Source: Tellurirhabdus rosea (GTDB lineage Bacteria > Bacteroidota > Bacteroidia > Cytophagales > Spirosomataceae). Taken from it: a stretch of DNA of 64,000 bases. Below the pieces are notes generated by a model. That model did no database searches, was not told the DNA's origin, and saw only the letters and a program-made list of their open reading frames with translations. This document shows, one piece after another, positions 16,601 to 25,800 of the stretch. The position numbers and the translations under genes were made by a program. Location of the stretch: assembly GCF_026278345.1 (NCBI RefSeq), contig NZ_CP111085.1, positions 322,001 through 386,000 of the forward strand, in the 5' to 3' direction. Position 1 is the first letter of the stretch. Each line of letters begins with the position of its first letter.

Positions 16601-18184
16601 CCGCCTCACCACGATATTTATTCGATCGAGGATTTGGCGCAGCTGATTTTCGATCTTAAAAACGCCAACCGCAAAGCCCGCATCAGCGTCAAGCTGGTGT
16701 CGGAAGCCGGAGTCGGCACCATTGCCGCCGGGGTAGCCAAAGCCCATGCCGACCACATCCTGATCGCCGGTCACGACGGCGGTACGGGTGCTTCGCCGCT
16801 GAGCTCAATCCGGCACGCGGGTCTGCCCTGGGAACTGGGACTGGCCGAAACGCACCAGACGCTGGTTCGCAACAAACTCCGCGGACGCGTCACGGTGCAG
16901 GCCGACGGGCAGATGCGGACGGGTCGCGACCTGGCGATTGCCGCCCTGCTCGGTGCCGAAGAATGGGGCGTTGCCACGGCAGCGCTGGTATCCGTCGGCT
17001 GCATCATGATGCGGAAGTGTCACCTGAACACCTGTCCGGTGGGCGTGGCCACGCAGAACAAGGAACTGCGGGCTCTGTTTACGGGCAAGCCGGAAGACGT
17101 GGTCAACATGTTCACCTTCCTGGCGATGGAACTGCGCGAAATCATGGCCGAACTCGGCTTCCGGACGGTCAACGAAATGGTCGGGCAGTCGCAGATGCTG
17201 GAAATGCGCGACGAGATCAAACACTGGAAATACAAGGCCGTTGACCTGAACGCCATCCTGTACAAAGAGCCGATCAACCTCGACGTGGCGCTCTACAAGC
17301 AGGAAGAACAGGATCACGGCATTGAAACGGTCCTGGACCGTCAGCTTATCAAAGCCGCCCAACCGGCCCTCGAATCGGGCGAATCGGTGTACGCCGAGTT
17401 CCCGACCATTAACCTGAACCGGGCCGTAGGGACCATGCTCTCGAACGAAATTTCGAAAGTCTACGGCGGAAAAGGGCTGCCGGAGAACACCCTGCACTTC
17501 AAGTTCCGTGGAACGGCCGGACAGAGCTTCGGGGCGTTCAACACGCGGGGCATCACGCTCGAACTCGAAGGCGACGCCAACGACTACTTCGGCAAGGGCC
17601 TCTGCGGGGCGCAGCTCATCGTGTACCCCGACCGGACGGCTCCCTTCAAACCGGAAGAAAACAGCATTGTCGGTAACGTGTCGTTCTACGGCGCTACCTC
17701 GGGCGAAGCCTTCATCCGCGGGATGGCCGGGGAACGTTTCTGCGTCCGGAACTCCGGGGCCAAAGTCGTCGTGGAAGGCGTGGGCGACCACGGCCTCGAA
17801 TACATGACGGGCGGTCTGGTGGTTATTCTCGGCTCGGTAGGCCGCAACTTCGCGGCGGGAATGTCGGGCGGCGTGGCTTACGTCTGGGACAAGGACGGCA
17901 CGTTTGCCTCGAAAGTGAACCGGGAAATGGTGGCGCTCGAAGGGCTGGCCGACGAGGACGCAACCATCGTGCGGGAATACGTGGAAAAGCACTTCCAGTT
18001 CACTACGTCCAACGTAGCCTTCTCGCTGATGCAGGATTGGGACAACCTGATCGGGCAGTTTGTGAAAGTGATGCCAACCGACTTCCGCAAGGCGCTGGCC
18101 GGACGGGGTGTGGCCCTCTCGGAAGTGATTCGTGACAAAAATGTAGTGTATCAGGACATCGTCGTGGACGTGGTTAACCAGTAA
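13610..18184 (+). CDS. gltB: Glutamate synthase large subunit
   Basis: About 1524 aa, standard for GOGAT alpha subunit. Starting at the ATG at 13610, a ~20-residue propeptide precedes the nucleophile C21 (FEHDACGIGF) of the N-terminal class II glutaminase. The FMN-binding synthase domain follows, with GEGGEDERRFGK and the iron-sulfur cysteines C1131, C1137 and C1142 (CIMMRKCHLNTCPVG). The C-terminal GXGXG beta-helix follows (GMAGERFCVRNSGAKVVVEG). It makes glutamate from glutamine and 2-oxoglutarate. gltD lies 15 bp downstream in the same operon. The longer frame from a GTG at 13562 is less likely because processing requires the short propeptide. Confidence 0.97.
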   Translation: MSVTDVPQQGLYRSEFEHDACGIGFVAHVKGRKSHRIVEDALTMLTRMDHRGACGCEVNTGDGAGILFQIPHEFFVDECLKLGFSLPSAGEYGVGMMYMPKDDNLRRECRQVLERAVRKLKLELLGYRVVPTDSSDLGNGSRSAEPVMEQVFIKKAAGLTADEFERKLYILRNYTTRIINETVAGVNNSFYYASLSGRVITYKGQLTTGQLRGYFPDLQREELVSAMAVIHSRFSTNTFPSWKLAQPFRYIAHNGEINTVKGNVNWLKAAEAMLESELFTQEELDMLKPICDHNQSDSANLDNAIELLVMSGRSLPHAMMMVIPEAWDGNEEMDPIRHAFYEFHAALQEPWDGPASISFTDGRIVGATLDRNGLRPSRYWVTEDDVVIMASEAGVLDVDPATVVKKGRLQPGRMFVVDMEQGRIIADEELKNDICSRQPYQQWLDEYKIKTSDLPTPSRKYGPIAKEELLKKQLSFGMTSEDLRMILAPMAETGLEPLGSMGVDTPLAVLSEQSQHLANYFKQLFAQVTNPPIDPIRERAIMSLISFVGSTGNLLTESPLHCRQIELEQPVLTTEEFDKLRFVDKNHFQAKTITTYFRADQGGIGLERAIERICRYAEDAIEDGFEIIILSDRAIDSDHAPIPTLLATAAIHHHLIRKGLRGKVGILVEAGDVWESHHFATLIGYGASGINPYMAFETIADMKERGLLQVDYPLDKLFQNYVKAVNKELLKIFSKMGISTLQSYQGAMIFECLGLNKEVVDRYFTGTVSRIGGMGLEQIGREILVRHRQAFPDKPVGTPRLEVGGVYQWKQRGEAHTFNPDTIHLLQQATKKNDYGVYKKYAKLIDDQTQKALTLRGLMKFRKGNPVPLDEVEPIESIFKRFATGAMSFGSISWEAHTTLAIAMNRIGGKSNSGEGGEDERRFGKLANGDSLNSAIKQVASGRFGVTSHYLTNAEELQIKMAQGAKPGEGGQLPGHKVDDWIGRTRHSTPGVGLISPPPHHDIYSIEDLAQLIFDLKNANRKARISVKLVSEAGVGTIAAGVAKAHADHILIAGHDGGTGASPLSSIRHAGLPWELGLAETHQTLVRNKLRGRVTVQADGQMRTGRDLAIAALLGAEEWGVATAALVSVGCIMMRKCHLNTCPVGVATQNKELRALFTGKPEDVVNMFTFLAMELREIMAELGFRTVNEMVGQSQMLEMRDEIKHWKYKAVDLNAILYKEPINLDVALYKQEEQDHGIETVLDRQLIKAAQPALESGESVYAEFPTINLNRAVGTMLSNEISKVYGGKGLPENTLHFKFRGTAGQSFGAFNTRGITLELEGDANDYFGKGLCGAQLIVYPDRTAPFKPEENSIVGNVSFYGATSGEAFIRGMAGERFCVRNSGAKVVVEGVGDHGLEYMTGGLVVILGSVGRNFAAGMSGGVAYVWDKDGTFASKVNREMVALEGLADEDATIVREYVEKHFQFTTSNVAFSLMQDWDNLIGQFVKVMPTDFRKALAGRGVALSEVIRDKNVVYQDIVVDVVNQ

Positions 18185-18199
18185 TCGTACAACAAAACA

Positions 18200-19687
18200 A
18201 TGGGAAAACCGACTGGATTTTTAGAATTCGAACGTGAGTTGCCGAAGAAACGGCCCGCCCAGGAACGGATTCACGATTATAAGGAAATCGAAATGCCTCA
18301 CCAGGAGGCGGATTCACAGAAACAGGCCGCCCGCTGCATGGACTGCGGAACGCCCTTCTGCCACAGCGGCTGTCCGCTGGGAAATATTATTCCGGAGTTC
18401 AACGATGCGGTGTACGAACAGAACTGGGAATACGCCTACGAAATCCTGTCGTCGACGAACAACTTTCCGGAGTTTACGGGCCGCATCTGCCCCGCTCCCT
18501 GCGAAAGCGCCTGCGTGCTGGGCATCAACAAACCGCCCGTCACGATTGAATTCATCGAAAAATCGATCATCGAGGCTGCCTTCGAGCGCGGTCTGGTGAA
18601 GCCGAACATTCCGGCCAAACGGACGGGCAAAAAGGTGGCTATCGTGGGCTCCGGCCCGGCAGGTATGGCCGCGGCGGCCCAGCTCAACAAAGCTGGTCAC
18701 TGGGTGACAGTCTTCGAGCGGGCCGACCAGATCGGCGGGCTGGTCCGTTACGGTATTCCCGATTTCAAACTGGAAAAACGGGTAATCGACCGCCGCCTGG
18801 CCGTAATGGAAGCCGAAGGCATTGTCTTCCGGACCAACACCAACGTGGGCGTCGACATCAAGGCCAACGAACTGCTCGACAGCTTTGACCTGGTCATGCT
18901 GACGGGCGGCTCTACCGTTCCGCGCGACCTGCCGATTCCGGGCCGTGACCTGAAAGGCGTTCACTTTGCCATGGAGTTCCTGAGCCAGCAGAACAAGCGG
19001 GTGTCCGGTACTCCGGTGATGATCGACCATACGGGCACGCCTTATGCCAACGGCGAACTGCTGGCAACGGGCAAGAACGTGGTCGTGATCGGCGGCGGTG
19101 ACACCGGTTCTGACTGCGTCGGTACGTCGAACCGCCACGGCGCGACATCCATTACCCAGATCGAACTGCTGCCGATGCCGCCGAAAGAACGGCACGAAAA
19201 TACGCCCTGGCCGCACTGGCCGATGATGCTCCGCACCTCTACCTCGCACGAGGAAGGCTGCGACCGGCACTGGTCGATCAACACGAAAGCGTTTATCGGC
19301 GACGAGGCCGGTAACCTGAAAGCGCTCCGCCTGGTCAACCTGGAGTGGAAGTCCGAAAACGGCCGCATGCAGATGGTGGAAGTGCCCGGTTCAGAGCGCG
19401 ACATTCCCTGCGAACTGGCGCTGCTGGCGGCGGGTTTCCTGCACCCCCAGCGGAACGGTCTGCTGACCGACCTCGGCGTCGAGCTGGACGAGCGCGGCAA
19501 CGTGAAAGCGACTCATTACCAGACGAGCGTTTCGAAAGTGTTTGCCGCCGGCGACATGCGTCGGGGGCAGTCGCTGGTGGTCTGGGCCATTTCAGAAGGG
19601 CGCGAGGCGGCCCGGGCGGCGGATGCCTACCTGATGGGCGAAAGCCAGCTGGAAGCCAAAGCTCAGTCGTTGTTTGCTACAGTTTAA
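18200..19687 (+). CDS. gltD: Glutamate synthase small subunit
   Basis: A 495-aa NADPH-dependent partner of GltB. N-terminal cysteine clusters C46/C49/C54/C58 (CMDCGTPFCHSGC) and C97/C101/C105 (CPAPCESAC) bind two 4Fe-4S centres. A Rossmann FAD motif is at VAIVGSGPAGMAAAAQ and a second dinucleotide motif at NVVVIGGGDTGSDC. It passes electrons from NADPH to the large subunit. The 15-bp gap to gltB and the strong terminator after it define a two-gene operon. Confidence 0.97.
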   Translation: MGKPTGFLEFERELPKKRPAQERIHDYKEIEMPHQEADSQKQAARCMDCGTPFCHSGCPLGNIIPEFNDAVYEQNWEYAYEILSSTNNFPEFTGRICPAPCESACVLGINKPPVTIEFIEKSIIEAAFERGLVKPNIPAKRTGKKVAIVGSGPAGMAAAAQLNKAGHWVTVFERADQIGGLVRYGIPDFKLEKRVIDRRLAVMEAEGIVFRTNTNVGVDIKANELLDSFDLVMLTGGSTVPRDLPIPGRDLKGVHFAMEFLSQQNKRVSGTPVMIDHTGTPYANGELLATGKNVVVIGGGDTGSDCVGTSNRHGATSITQIELLPMPPKERHENTPWPHWPMMLRTSTSHEEGCDRHWSINTKAFIGDEAGNLKALRLVNLEWKSENGRMQMVEVPGSERDIPCELALLAAGFLHPQRNGLLTDLGVELDERGNVKATHYQTSVSKVFAAGDMRRGQSLVVWAISEGREAARAADAYLMGESQLEAKAQSLFATV

Positions 19688-19705
19688 TCAAGCCATACAG
19701 AAGGC

Positions 19706-19742
19706 AAAGCGGGTACGGAGATTCTCTGTACCCGCTTTTGTT
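19706..19742 (+). terminator. Terminator of the gltBD operon
   Basis: AAAGCGGGTAC pairs with GTACCCGCTTT around an 11-nt loop, followed by a T-rich tail. Confidence 0.8.
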
Positions 19743-19755
19743 TTTGCAGAAAAGC

Positions 19756-20403
19756 TTACTCGCTGGCAGTCGGGCGCAGGTCATAAATGCTGCGGATGTC
19801 GCCGAACACCTGTTCCATGTCCAGTCCCAGGTCTTTCAGCACGCCGGTCCGGACGTTGAAAACCCAGCCGTGGACCTGCGGAAAGCCCGTTTTGTACCAC
19901 ATTCGCTGGACGTGATCGATTTTGATGACGTTGATGCACTGTTCCAGCACATTGAGTTCGACCAGCCGGTCAAACCGCTTCTGCTCGTCCGGAATGGCAT
20001 CCAGCTCCGCGCGGTGGAGGCGGTACACGTCTCTGAGGGTTTGCAGCCAGCTATTGAGCTGGCCCATGTCCGACGGATGCAGCGCCGCTTTGATGCCGCC
20101 GCACTCATAATGGCCGCAGATGATGATGTGTTTCACTTTCAACTGCTCGACGGCGTACTGAACCACGGCGTTCACGTTGTTGTCGGTGCTGACCACCAGA
20201 TTGGCCACGTTGCGGTGCACGAAGACCTGCCCCGGCTGGAGGCCCATCAAATCCTCGGCCGTTACCCGGCTGTCCGAACAGCCGATGTAGAGAAATTCGG
20301 GGTGCTGGCCCGTTGCCAGTTTGGTAAAATACTCCGGGTCGGTTTTGGTTTTTTCGGCGACCCAGCGGCAGTTGTTTTCGAAAACCTGAGTGAACAGATT
20401 CAT
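19756..20403 (-). CDS. can: Beta-class carbonic anhydrase
   Basis: About 215 aa from the ATG at 20403; a longer frame begins with TTG in the promoter region and is rejected. It interconverts carbon dioxide and bicarbonate in the cytosol. Zinc-site residues occupy the same positions as in E. coli Can: C42, D44 and R46 in CSDSR, and H98 and C101 in GHYECGG. The HRNVANLV strand and the C-terminal VHGWVFNVRTG strand are also typical. It stands alone, with a promoter-like box 50 bp upstream. Confidence 0.93.
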   Translation of the reverse strand: MNLFTQVFENNCRWVAEKTKTDPEYFTKLATGQHPEFLYIGCSDSRVTAEDLMGLQPGQVFVHRNVANLVVSTDNNVNAVVQYAVEQLKVKHIIICGHYECGGIKAALHPSDMGQLNSWLQTLRDVYRLHRAELDAIPDEQKRFDRLVELNVLEQCINVIKIDHVQRMWYKTGFPQVHGWVFNVRTGVLKDLGLDMEQVFGDIRSIYDLRPTASE

Positions 20404-20454
20404 ACGTGTGTGGATAGGGTGATTTGAGGGAGGATGCCCCGGCAAATTAGTCAC

Positions 20455-20462
20455 CAAAAATA
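20455..20462 (-). promoter_or_regulatory. Promoter -7 box TATTTTTG for carbonic anhydrase
   Basis: Minus-strand TATTTTTG fits TAnnTTTG and lies 52 bp before the start codon. No clear -33 element. Confidence 0.45.
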
Positions 20463-20510
20463 TACAACCTTTTCCGGGATTGCCCTAAATCCTGTTTTGC
20501 GGGAAAGCAT

Positions 20511-20544
20511 AAAAAAACAGCACAAAGTATGCTCTGTGCTGTTT
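20511..20544 (-). terminator. Terminator after the small secreted protein gene
   Basis: AAACAGCACA (20515-20524) pairs with TGTGCTGTTT (20535-20544). On the minus strand the stem ends in seven T. Confidence 0.8.
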
Positions 20545-20564
20545 CGCTCTTATCCATCAATTAA

Positions 20565-20984
20565 TCAGTCTATGGCGGTAAGGAACCGCGAAGGGCCTTC
20601 TTTCTGGGGCGGGCGCGTGCCCACGCTGAACGTTTTGACTATCTTGTTGAACCCGTCGCTTACTTCAATGGTATAATCGCCGTCCTTCAGTTGCGAAATG
20701 TCGAACTTGGCGTGGAAAGCCCGCAGCCGTTTGCCTACCTTCACATCGTACAGTTTGTTCTTCCCATCCATAAACGTGACAAAGAGCGGAATCTCCACGT
20801 GGTTTTCGACCATCAGGTGCATTTTGGTGTGATCCAGATTCGGATAGATGGCCATGCTCATAGCTTTGGTGCGGGTCACGTTGGGGGCAGCCGGCAGGGT
20901 TGCCAGGGTGTCGGGGCCGTCGGGCGGAGCAGCGGTGGCGCTCAAAGCCGTGAACAGCAGCAGGGCGGCAAAAAGTTGTTTCAT
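20565..20984 (-). CDS. Small secreted protein with predicted Ig-like fold
   Basis: A 139-aa protein. A signal peptide (1-18, cut near ATAA) is followed by a mature domain with alternating strands (MSMAIYPNLDHTKMHLMVE, PLFVTFMDGKNKLYDVKVG, LKDGDYTIEVSDGFNKIVKTF). The pattern resembles short beta-sandwich domains such as DUF3244 or the T9SS sorting domain, but the sorting signature (YPNP...) is absent. It is flanked by its own terminator and not clearly in an operon. Function unknown. Confidence 0.6.
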   Translation of the reverse strand: MKQLFAALLLFTALSATAAPPDGPDTLATLPAAPNVTRTKAMSMAIYPNLDHTKMHLMVENHVEIPLFVTFMDGKNKLYDVKVGKRLRAFHAKFDISQLKDGDYTIEVSDGFNKIVKTFSVGTRPPQKEGPSRFLTAID

Positions 20985-21165
20985 CGGTACTTGTTGTTAG
21001 GAGTTAATAAGGTTGAACTTCAGCCATAAAAGTAACCGACGATTCGACAGGCGCCCTACCGCAGGGGAGGTGATATACAAGGCTATCCGTTTTCCGGGAT
21101 GAATGGTCAATGGGCTGAATAAACGAAACGGCAGGGCCTTTTAAGACCCGTCAATAAGTCCTTGT

Positions 21166-21213
21166 CCCGTTGGCTAACGGGCGGCCCCCTCTCCTTCTCA
21201 CCCGCTTTGCGGG
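21166..21213. repeat. Two short GC hairpins (REP-like)
   Basis: CCCGTT-GGCT-AACGGG (21166-21181) and CCCGC-TTT-GCGGG (21201-21213) lie side by side between the small secreted protein gene and the SusD terminator. Their role is unclear. Confidence 0.45.
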
Positions 21214-21221
21214 AAGGCCAT

Positions 21222-21244
21222 AAAAAAACCCCGCCGAAGCGGGG
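21222..21244 (-). terminator. Terminator of the susCD operon
   Basis: CCCCGC-CGAA-GCGGGG stem (21229-21244), followed on the minus strand by seven T. It is 33 bp after the susD stop. Confidence 0.85.
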
Positions 21245-21276
21245 TCTTACAGGAGGCACTGTTTATCACCGGTAGC

Positions 21277-22722
21277 TTACTGGTTCTGGTCTTCCGGATT
21301 GATGTTCGGATTGGCGTCGATTTCCCGGAACGGAATCTTCAGCACAAACCGCGGGTCATTGGCCGGGATGTTGAACTTGAAGGCCGGTGAATGGTTCCCC
21401 GTCCGGACGAGCGGCAGTTGCCGACGCTTCACATCCAGGAACTGAATCCCCAGCTCGCCATACAGTTCTTTCCGGCGCTCCAGCAGGATTTCGTCGATCA
21501 GCGCGGCTTTGGTTGCGGCGGCCGACTTCACCGCCTGCGGATCGCGGTTTTTTTGCAACGTGTACAGCACGTCAGCGGCGGCGGCCTGTTTGCCCTGCTC
21601 GGCCTTCGCTTCGGCTTCGATCAGATACATTTCCGAAACCCGCATCATCGGCATGGCCGCGTTGAAGTCCAGGTCATCGCCAAACTTCGTGGTAGACCAC
21701 TTGCGCTGTACGTTGGTAGACGTGTATGGCTGGAACAGGTTACGAACGTCCGTCGTCGTGAATTTCTTCACGAACTCCTCGTTGATGAAGAAGTTGTCGT
21801 AGCCGTTCCCCGCCTTGGCGAAGAATGAGTTCGGAATGCCGTAGTACAGCGTCTGTCCGTCGGTTTCCGTGTTCGGGAACGCCCACATCCATTCTTCGCT
21901 GTCGATGTTCTTGAAGCCGGTTTTGTACTGAGCGGCGTTCAACGCGTATCCCTGACGGGCGGCGATGGCGGCCGTTTCGGCTTTGGCCCACTGGCCCTGC
22001 TCCAGCGCAATCCGGGCCTGCAGACCCAGCGCTACATTCTTGTCGATGTTGCTTTTCAGCAACCGGCTGTTGTCCAGATTGGCTACGGCGAAGTCGATGT
22101 CGGCGTTGATCTGGTCGTACACCTGCTGCACCGTGCCGCGGCCTTTGCCGGTCGTTTCGATGCCCGTCGGCTCCGTATACACCGGAATACCCGGCGCGTT
22201 GGGGTCTTTCAGGTAGGTGTGCTGGAACTCACGGATGGTCTCGAAGTACAGCCATGCCCGCAGCGCCCGTGCCTCCGCGATGTAGCGGGTTTTGGTCGCC
22301 TCGGGGAAGTTGCTCTTCTGCACGCCGTCGATCATGATGTTCGCCTGGTTGATGAACTCATAGAAGAACGCCCAGGTGAAGATCGTCCGGCGGTAGGTCG
22401 GCTCGCGGTTTTCGTGGCGGTAATCGAACTGGTACCAGCCGCCGGGGTTGATGATGTCGTCGCCTTTCATTTCGCGGGCGAGGTTCACCGACACGACGCC
22501 CCAGGCATCCGTCGAGTTACCGGCGGTTTCGTTGAGGTTGATCCACTGGCTCCGCAGACGGCGGTAGATGCCGTTGAAGAACGCCCTTGCCCCGTCCGGG
22601 GTCGAGAACACCTGATCCGGCGAAATCTGCGCCGTCGGCTGGGGTGCTTCCAGGTAATCTTTCGAGCAGGAACCCAGGCTGAGCGCCCCGGCTACCAACA
22701 GGAATTTAACAGTATATTTCAT
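21277..22722 (-). CDS. SusD/RagB-family outer-membrane nutrient-binding lipoprotein
   Basis: A 481-aa lipoprotein. The signal peptide ends in lipobox SLGSC with C19 as the lipidated residue, followed by the typical KDYLEAPQPT start. N-terminal TPR-like helices (AFFNGIYRRLR, EARALRAWLYFETIREF) and the C-terminal MMRVSEMYLIEAEAKA and ILLERRKELYGELG motifs identify SusD. It caps the SusC barrel encoded just upstream and binds the substrate, typically a glycan or peptide. No glycoside hydrolase or sulfatase genes are next to it, so the substrate cannot be guessed. Confidence 0.93.
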   Translation of the reverse strand: MKYTVKFLLVAGALSLGSCSKDYLEAPQPTAQISPDQVFSTPDGARAFFNGIYRRLRSQWINLNETAGNSTDAWGVVSVNLAREMKGDDIINPGGWYQFDYRHENREPTYRRTIFTWAFFYEFINQANIMIDGVQKSNFPEATKTRYIAEARALRAWLYFETIREFQHTYLKDPNAPGIPVYTEPTGIETTGKGRGTVQQVYDQINADIDFAVANLDNSRLLKSNIDKNVALGLQARIALEQGQWAKAETAAIAARQGYALNAAQYKTGFKNIDSEEWMWAFPNTETDGQTLYYGIPNSFFAKAGNGYDNFFINEEFVKKFTTTDVRNLFQPYTSTNVQRKWSTTKFGDDLDFNAAMPMMRVSEMYLIEAEAKAEQGKQAAAADVLYTLQKNRDPQAVKSAAATKAALIDEILLERRKELYGELGIQFLDVKRRQLPLVRTGNHSPAFKFNIPANDPRFVLKIPFREIDANPNINPEDQNQ

Positions 22723-22744
22723 GTTTTTTATGACAAAAGAGTTG

Positions 22745-22813
22745 AGACAATAGACAAGAGACCTGACACCGTGTTCGGGGAGTCGTGTGTCTCTTGTCTT
22801 TTATCTATTGTCT
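22745..22813. repeat. Tandem-unit stem-loop between susC and susD
   Basis: The left arm (22745-22769) is built of AGACAATAGACAAGAGAC-like units. The right arm (22785-22813) is made of the complement. It fills the 98-bp spacer between the two co-transcribed genes, where an RNA stem could shift the SusC to SusD ratio. Confidence 0.75.
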
Positions 22814-22820
22814 GCAAAAA

Positions 22821-25800
22821 TTAGAATGTGAAGTTAATGCCGCCGGACAGCGTCTTGAACAGCGACGAGTTGTTGTTCGTCGTCCCGTTCGGAACGCGGC
22901 TGGCGTTGGCCGTTTCGGGATCGAGACCCTTCTTCGCCTTCGTCAGCGTCAGGTAGTTGTCCGCCTGAACATACACGCGGGCCGCTTTGATGAACTTCAC
23001 CGGCAGGTTCACGTTGTAGCCCAGCGTAACGTTCCGCAGACGGGCGTAGTCGCCCGAGAACAGGAAGCGCGACGAGGTGCTGGTGATGTCGGTGCTGTTG
23101 CGGTTCAGGCGCGGCACGTCCGTGTTGTCGCCCGGCTTCTGCCAGCGGTTCAGGATGTCCGTGTGCATCTGGTCGCCCATTCCACCCGAGAGGCCGTGCA
23201 TCAGGCCCTGGTAGTCGCTGTCCAGAATCTTGTTTCCGCCCGAGAAGTTGAACAGGATCGACAGATCGAAGTTCTTGTACGTCAGTTTCGAGCTCAGACC
23301 GCCCAGCCAGGTCGGGATAGCCGAACCCTGGTAGTAGAATGAGGCGTTGGCGTACTGGTTCACCGTCGTCCGTTCGCCCGTCGGGTTGCCGTTGGCGTCC
23401 AGCACGTCTTTGTACCATAGCGGATCACCCGTCTGCGCGTCTACCCCGGCATAGGTCGGGATGTAGAACTCGTACACCGACTTGCCCACTTCGCGCTGGA
23501 AGGAGCCCGTCCGGATTTTCTCCTGCCCTGCCGGCAGCTTCGTGATGCGGTTTTTCACCGTCGTAATGTTGAAGCCCGTTTCCCAGGTCAAATCTTTGGT
23601 CTTCACGTTCACCGTATTGATCGAGAATTCAACCCCTGAGTTCCGCAGGTTACCGACGTTCTCATCTACTGCCGGAATACCCGAAGACAGCACCAGCGGA
23701 CGGCTGAACAGGAGGTCGAAGGTATTCTTCTGGTAGTATTCTACGTTACCGCGGATACGATCCTGGAACAGACCAAAGTCCACCCCGGCGTTGAAGGCCG
23801 CCTGCTTTTCCCAGGAAATGGCCGGGTTGGCCAGACGCGTGAAGTAGATACCCGAGTATTCGAGGTCGTTGTAACCCGTGCCGTAAAGGCTCTGGTACGG
23901 GAAGTAGCTGTTCAGGTTGTTGTTCCCCAGCGAACCGTAAGAAGCCCGGGCTTTCAGGAAGCTGATCGGAGAAATCGCTTTCATGAACGGCTCTTCCGAA
24001 ATCACCCAGGAAGCACCCAGCGAGGGGAAGAAGCCCCAGCGGCGGTTGCCTTCCGGTGAGAAACGGCTCGATCCGTCCCAGCGTACCGTTCCTTCGAGGA
24101 AGTACTTGTCGCGGAAGGAGTACACCGCCCGGCTCAGGTACGACAGGATGCGCTCCCGATCCGTATAACCGCTGATGTCTTCCAGTTTAGCACCGGAGTT
24201 AAATTCTTTCAGACCACCAAACGGGAAACCTGATTTCTGGGCATCCAGACGCTCAAACTGAAAGTTGTAAGCCTCGATGCTGGCCATCACGTCGATCATG
24301 TGGCCGTTGAACTCCTTCGTATAGGCGGCCATGTTGTTCCAGGTCCACGAAGTCGTCAGGTCGTTGCGGCGGAACAGACGGCCGTTCACGCTTTCCCCGT
24401 TCCCGAATTTTGGGTTTTCGTAATCCATCTGATTCAGCGTGTACCGATCCAGACCAAACGTCGTTTTCAGGCGGAATCCTTCAAACGGGCGCACTTCGGC
24501 AAAAGCGTTGATGGACGACGTAAACCGGCGACGGTCGCGGTCGTCGAGCAGCGTGCTGGCGAGCAGGTTCGACGGCTGGAGCGTATTCCGGCCCACGTTC
24601 ACGGCGCGGTCGGCGTTCGGACGGCCAAAGTCCCAGATCGGCTGACCGGCTTCGTCCAGAATCACTTGGCCCTGGTCGTCGCGCTGGTAAACCGGGTAAA
24701 TCGACGACATGTTGCGGATGTACTGCACCACGTTGCTGTACGACGTACCACCCTGGTCCGGCGAGTTCTGGTTCGAGAACACGAACTGCGAACGCAGACC
24801 AACCTGCAGCCAGTCGCGTACATCGGAGGTCAGGTTCAGGCGCGTGTTGATCCGGTCGAAGTTCGAGGTGATCAGGTACCCGTCCTGGTTGAGGTAGCCC
24901 GATGACAGGAAGTAGCGGAGCTTGTCCGTACCGCCGGAGATGTTGACGCCCACTTCGCGGCGAGCCGCGTTCTGGTTGGTCAGTTCTTTTTCCCAATCCG
25001 TATTCCACAGCAGCGGCGTACCGGCCACGAGCTTACCGTCCAGCCCGACCGGCTTGGCGATCCCAAACGGGTTGTAGCGCATTTCGTCCACGAGGTTGTC
25101 CGTGGCGTACTGTTCCGGATTCGGCAGCTTGGCAATCTGGGCTTCGTTACGCAGCGCTTCCCAGCCGAGTTCGAACATCTGCTGGGAATTCACAAACGGA
25201 TACTCCTTGACCGCGCGGGAAGAAACCCCGAAGGTAGAGTACAGGTTGATCTCCGGCGTGCCTTTTTTACCGCCCTTAGTTGTAATGATGATGACGCCGT
25301 TGGCCGCCCGCGAACCGTACAGCGCCGAAGCCGAGGCGTCTTTCAGGACGCTCATGCTTTCGATATCGGCCGGGTTGATGGCGTTGATGTTGCCCTGGAA
25401 AGGCACCCCGTCCACGACGATCAGCGGGTCAGAAGCCGCGTTGATGGAGCCGACCCCGCGAATCCGGATGATCGGGTTTTCGCCCGGCTGGCCCGAAGAG
25501 TTGACAATCTGAACGCCCGGCGCCGTCCCTTGGAGGGCCTGCGTAGCGGAAACGATCTGCTGGGAGCGAATCTGGTCGGCGTTGATGGCCGAAACCGAAC
25601 CCGTGATGGCTTTCCGGGTTTGCTGGCCGTAAGCCACCACAACTACTTCCTGGAGGGATTTTACGTCGGCAGCGAGCTTTACATTAACGGTAGAACGGCC
25701 GCTCACGGGCACTTCCTGGGAGGTGTACCCAACGAAGGAAAAAACCAGCGTCGCATTGTCGGCCGCGTTGAGGCGGTAGGACCCGTCGGCGGCGGTGGTG

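Noticed and set aside
14120-16774. 884-codon open frame opposite gltB
   Set aside because: Same antisense effect; gltB on the other strand has every expected motif.
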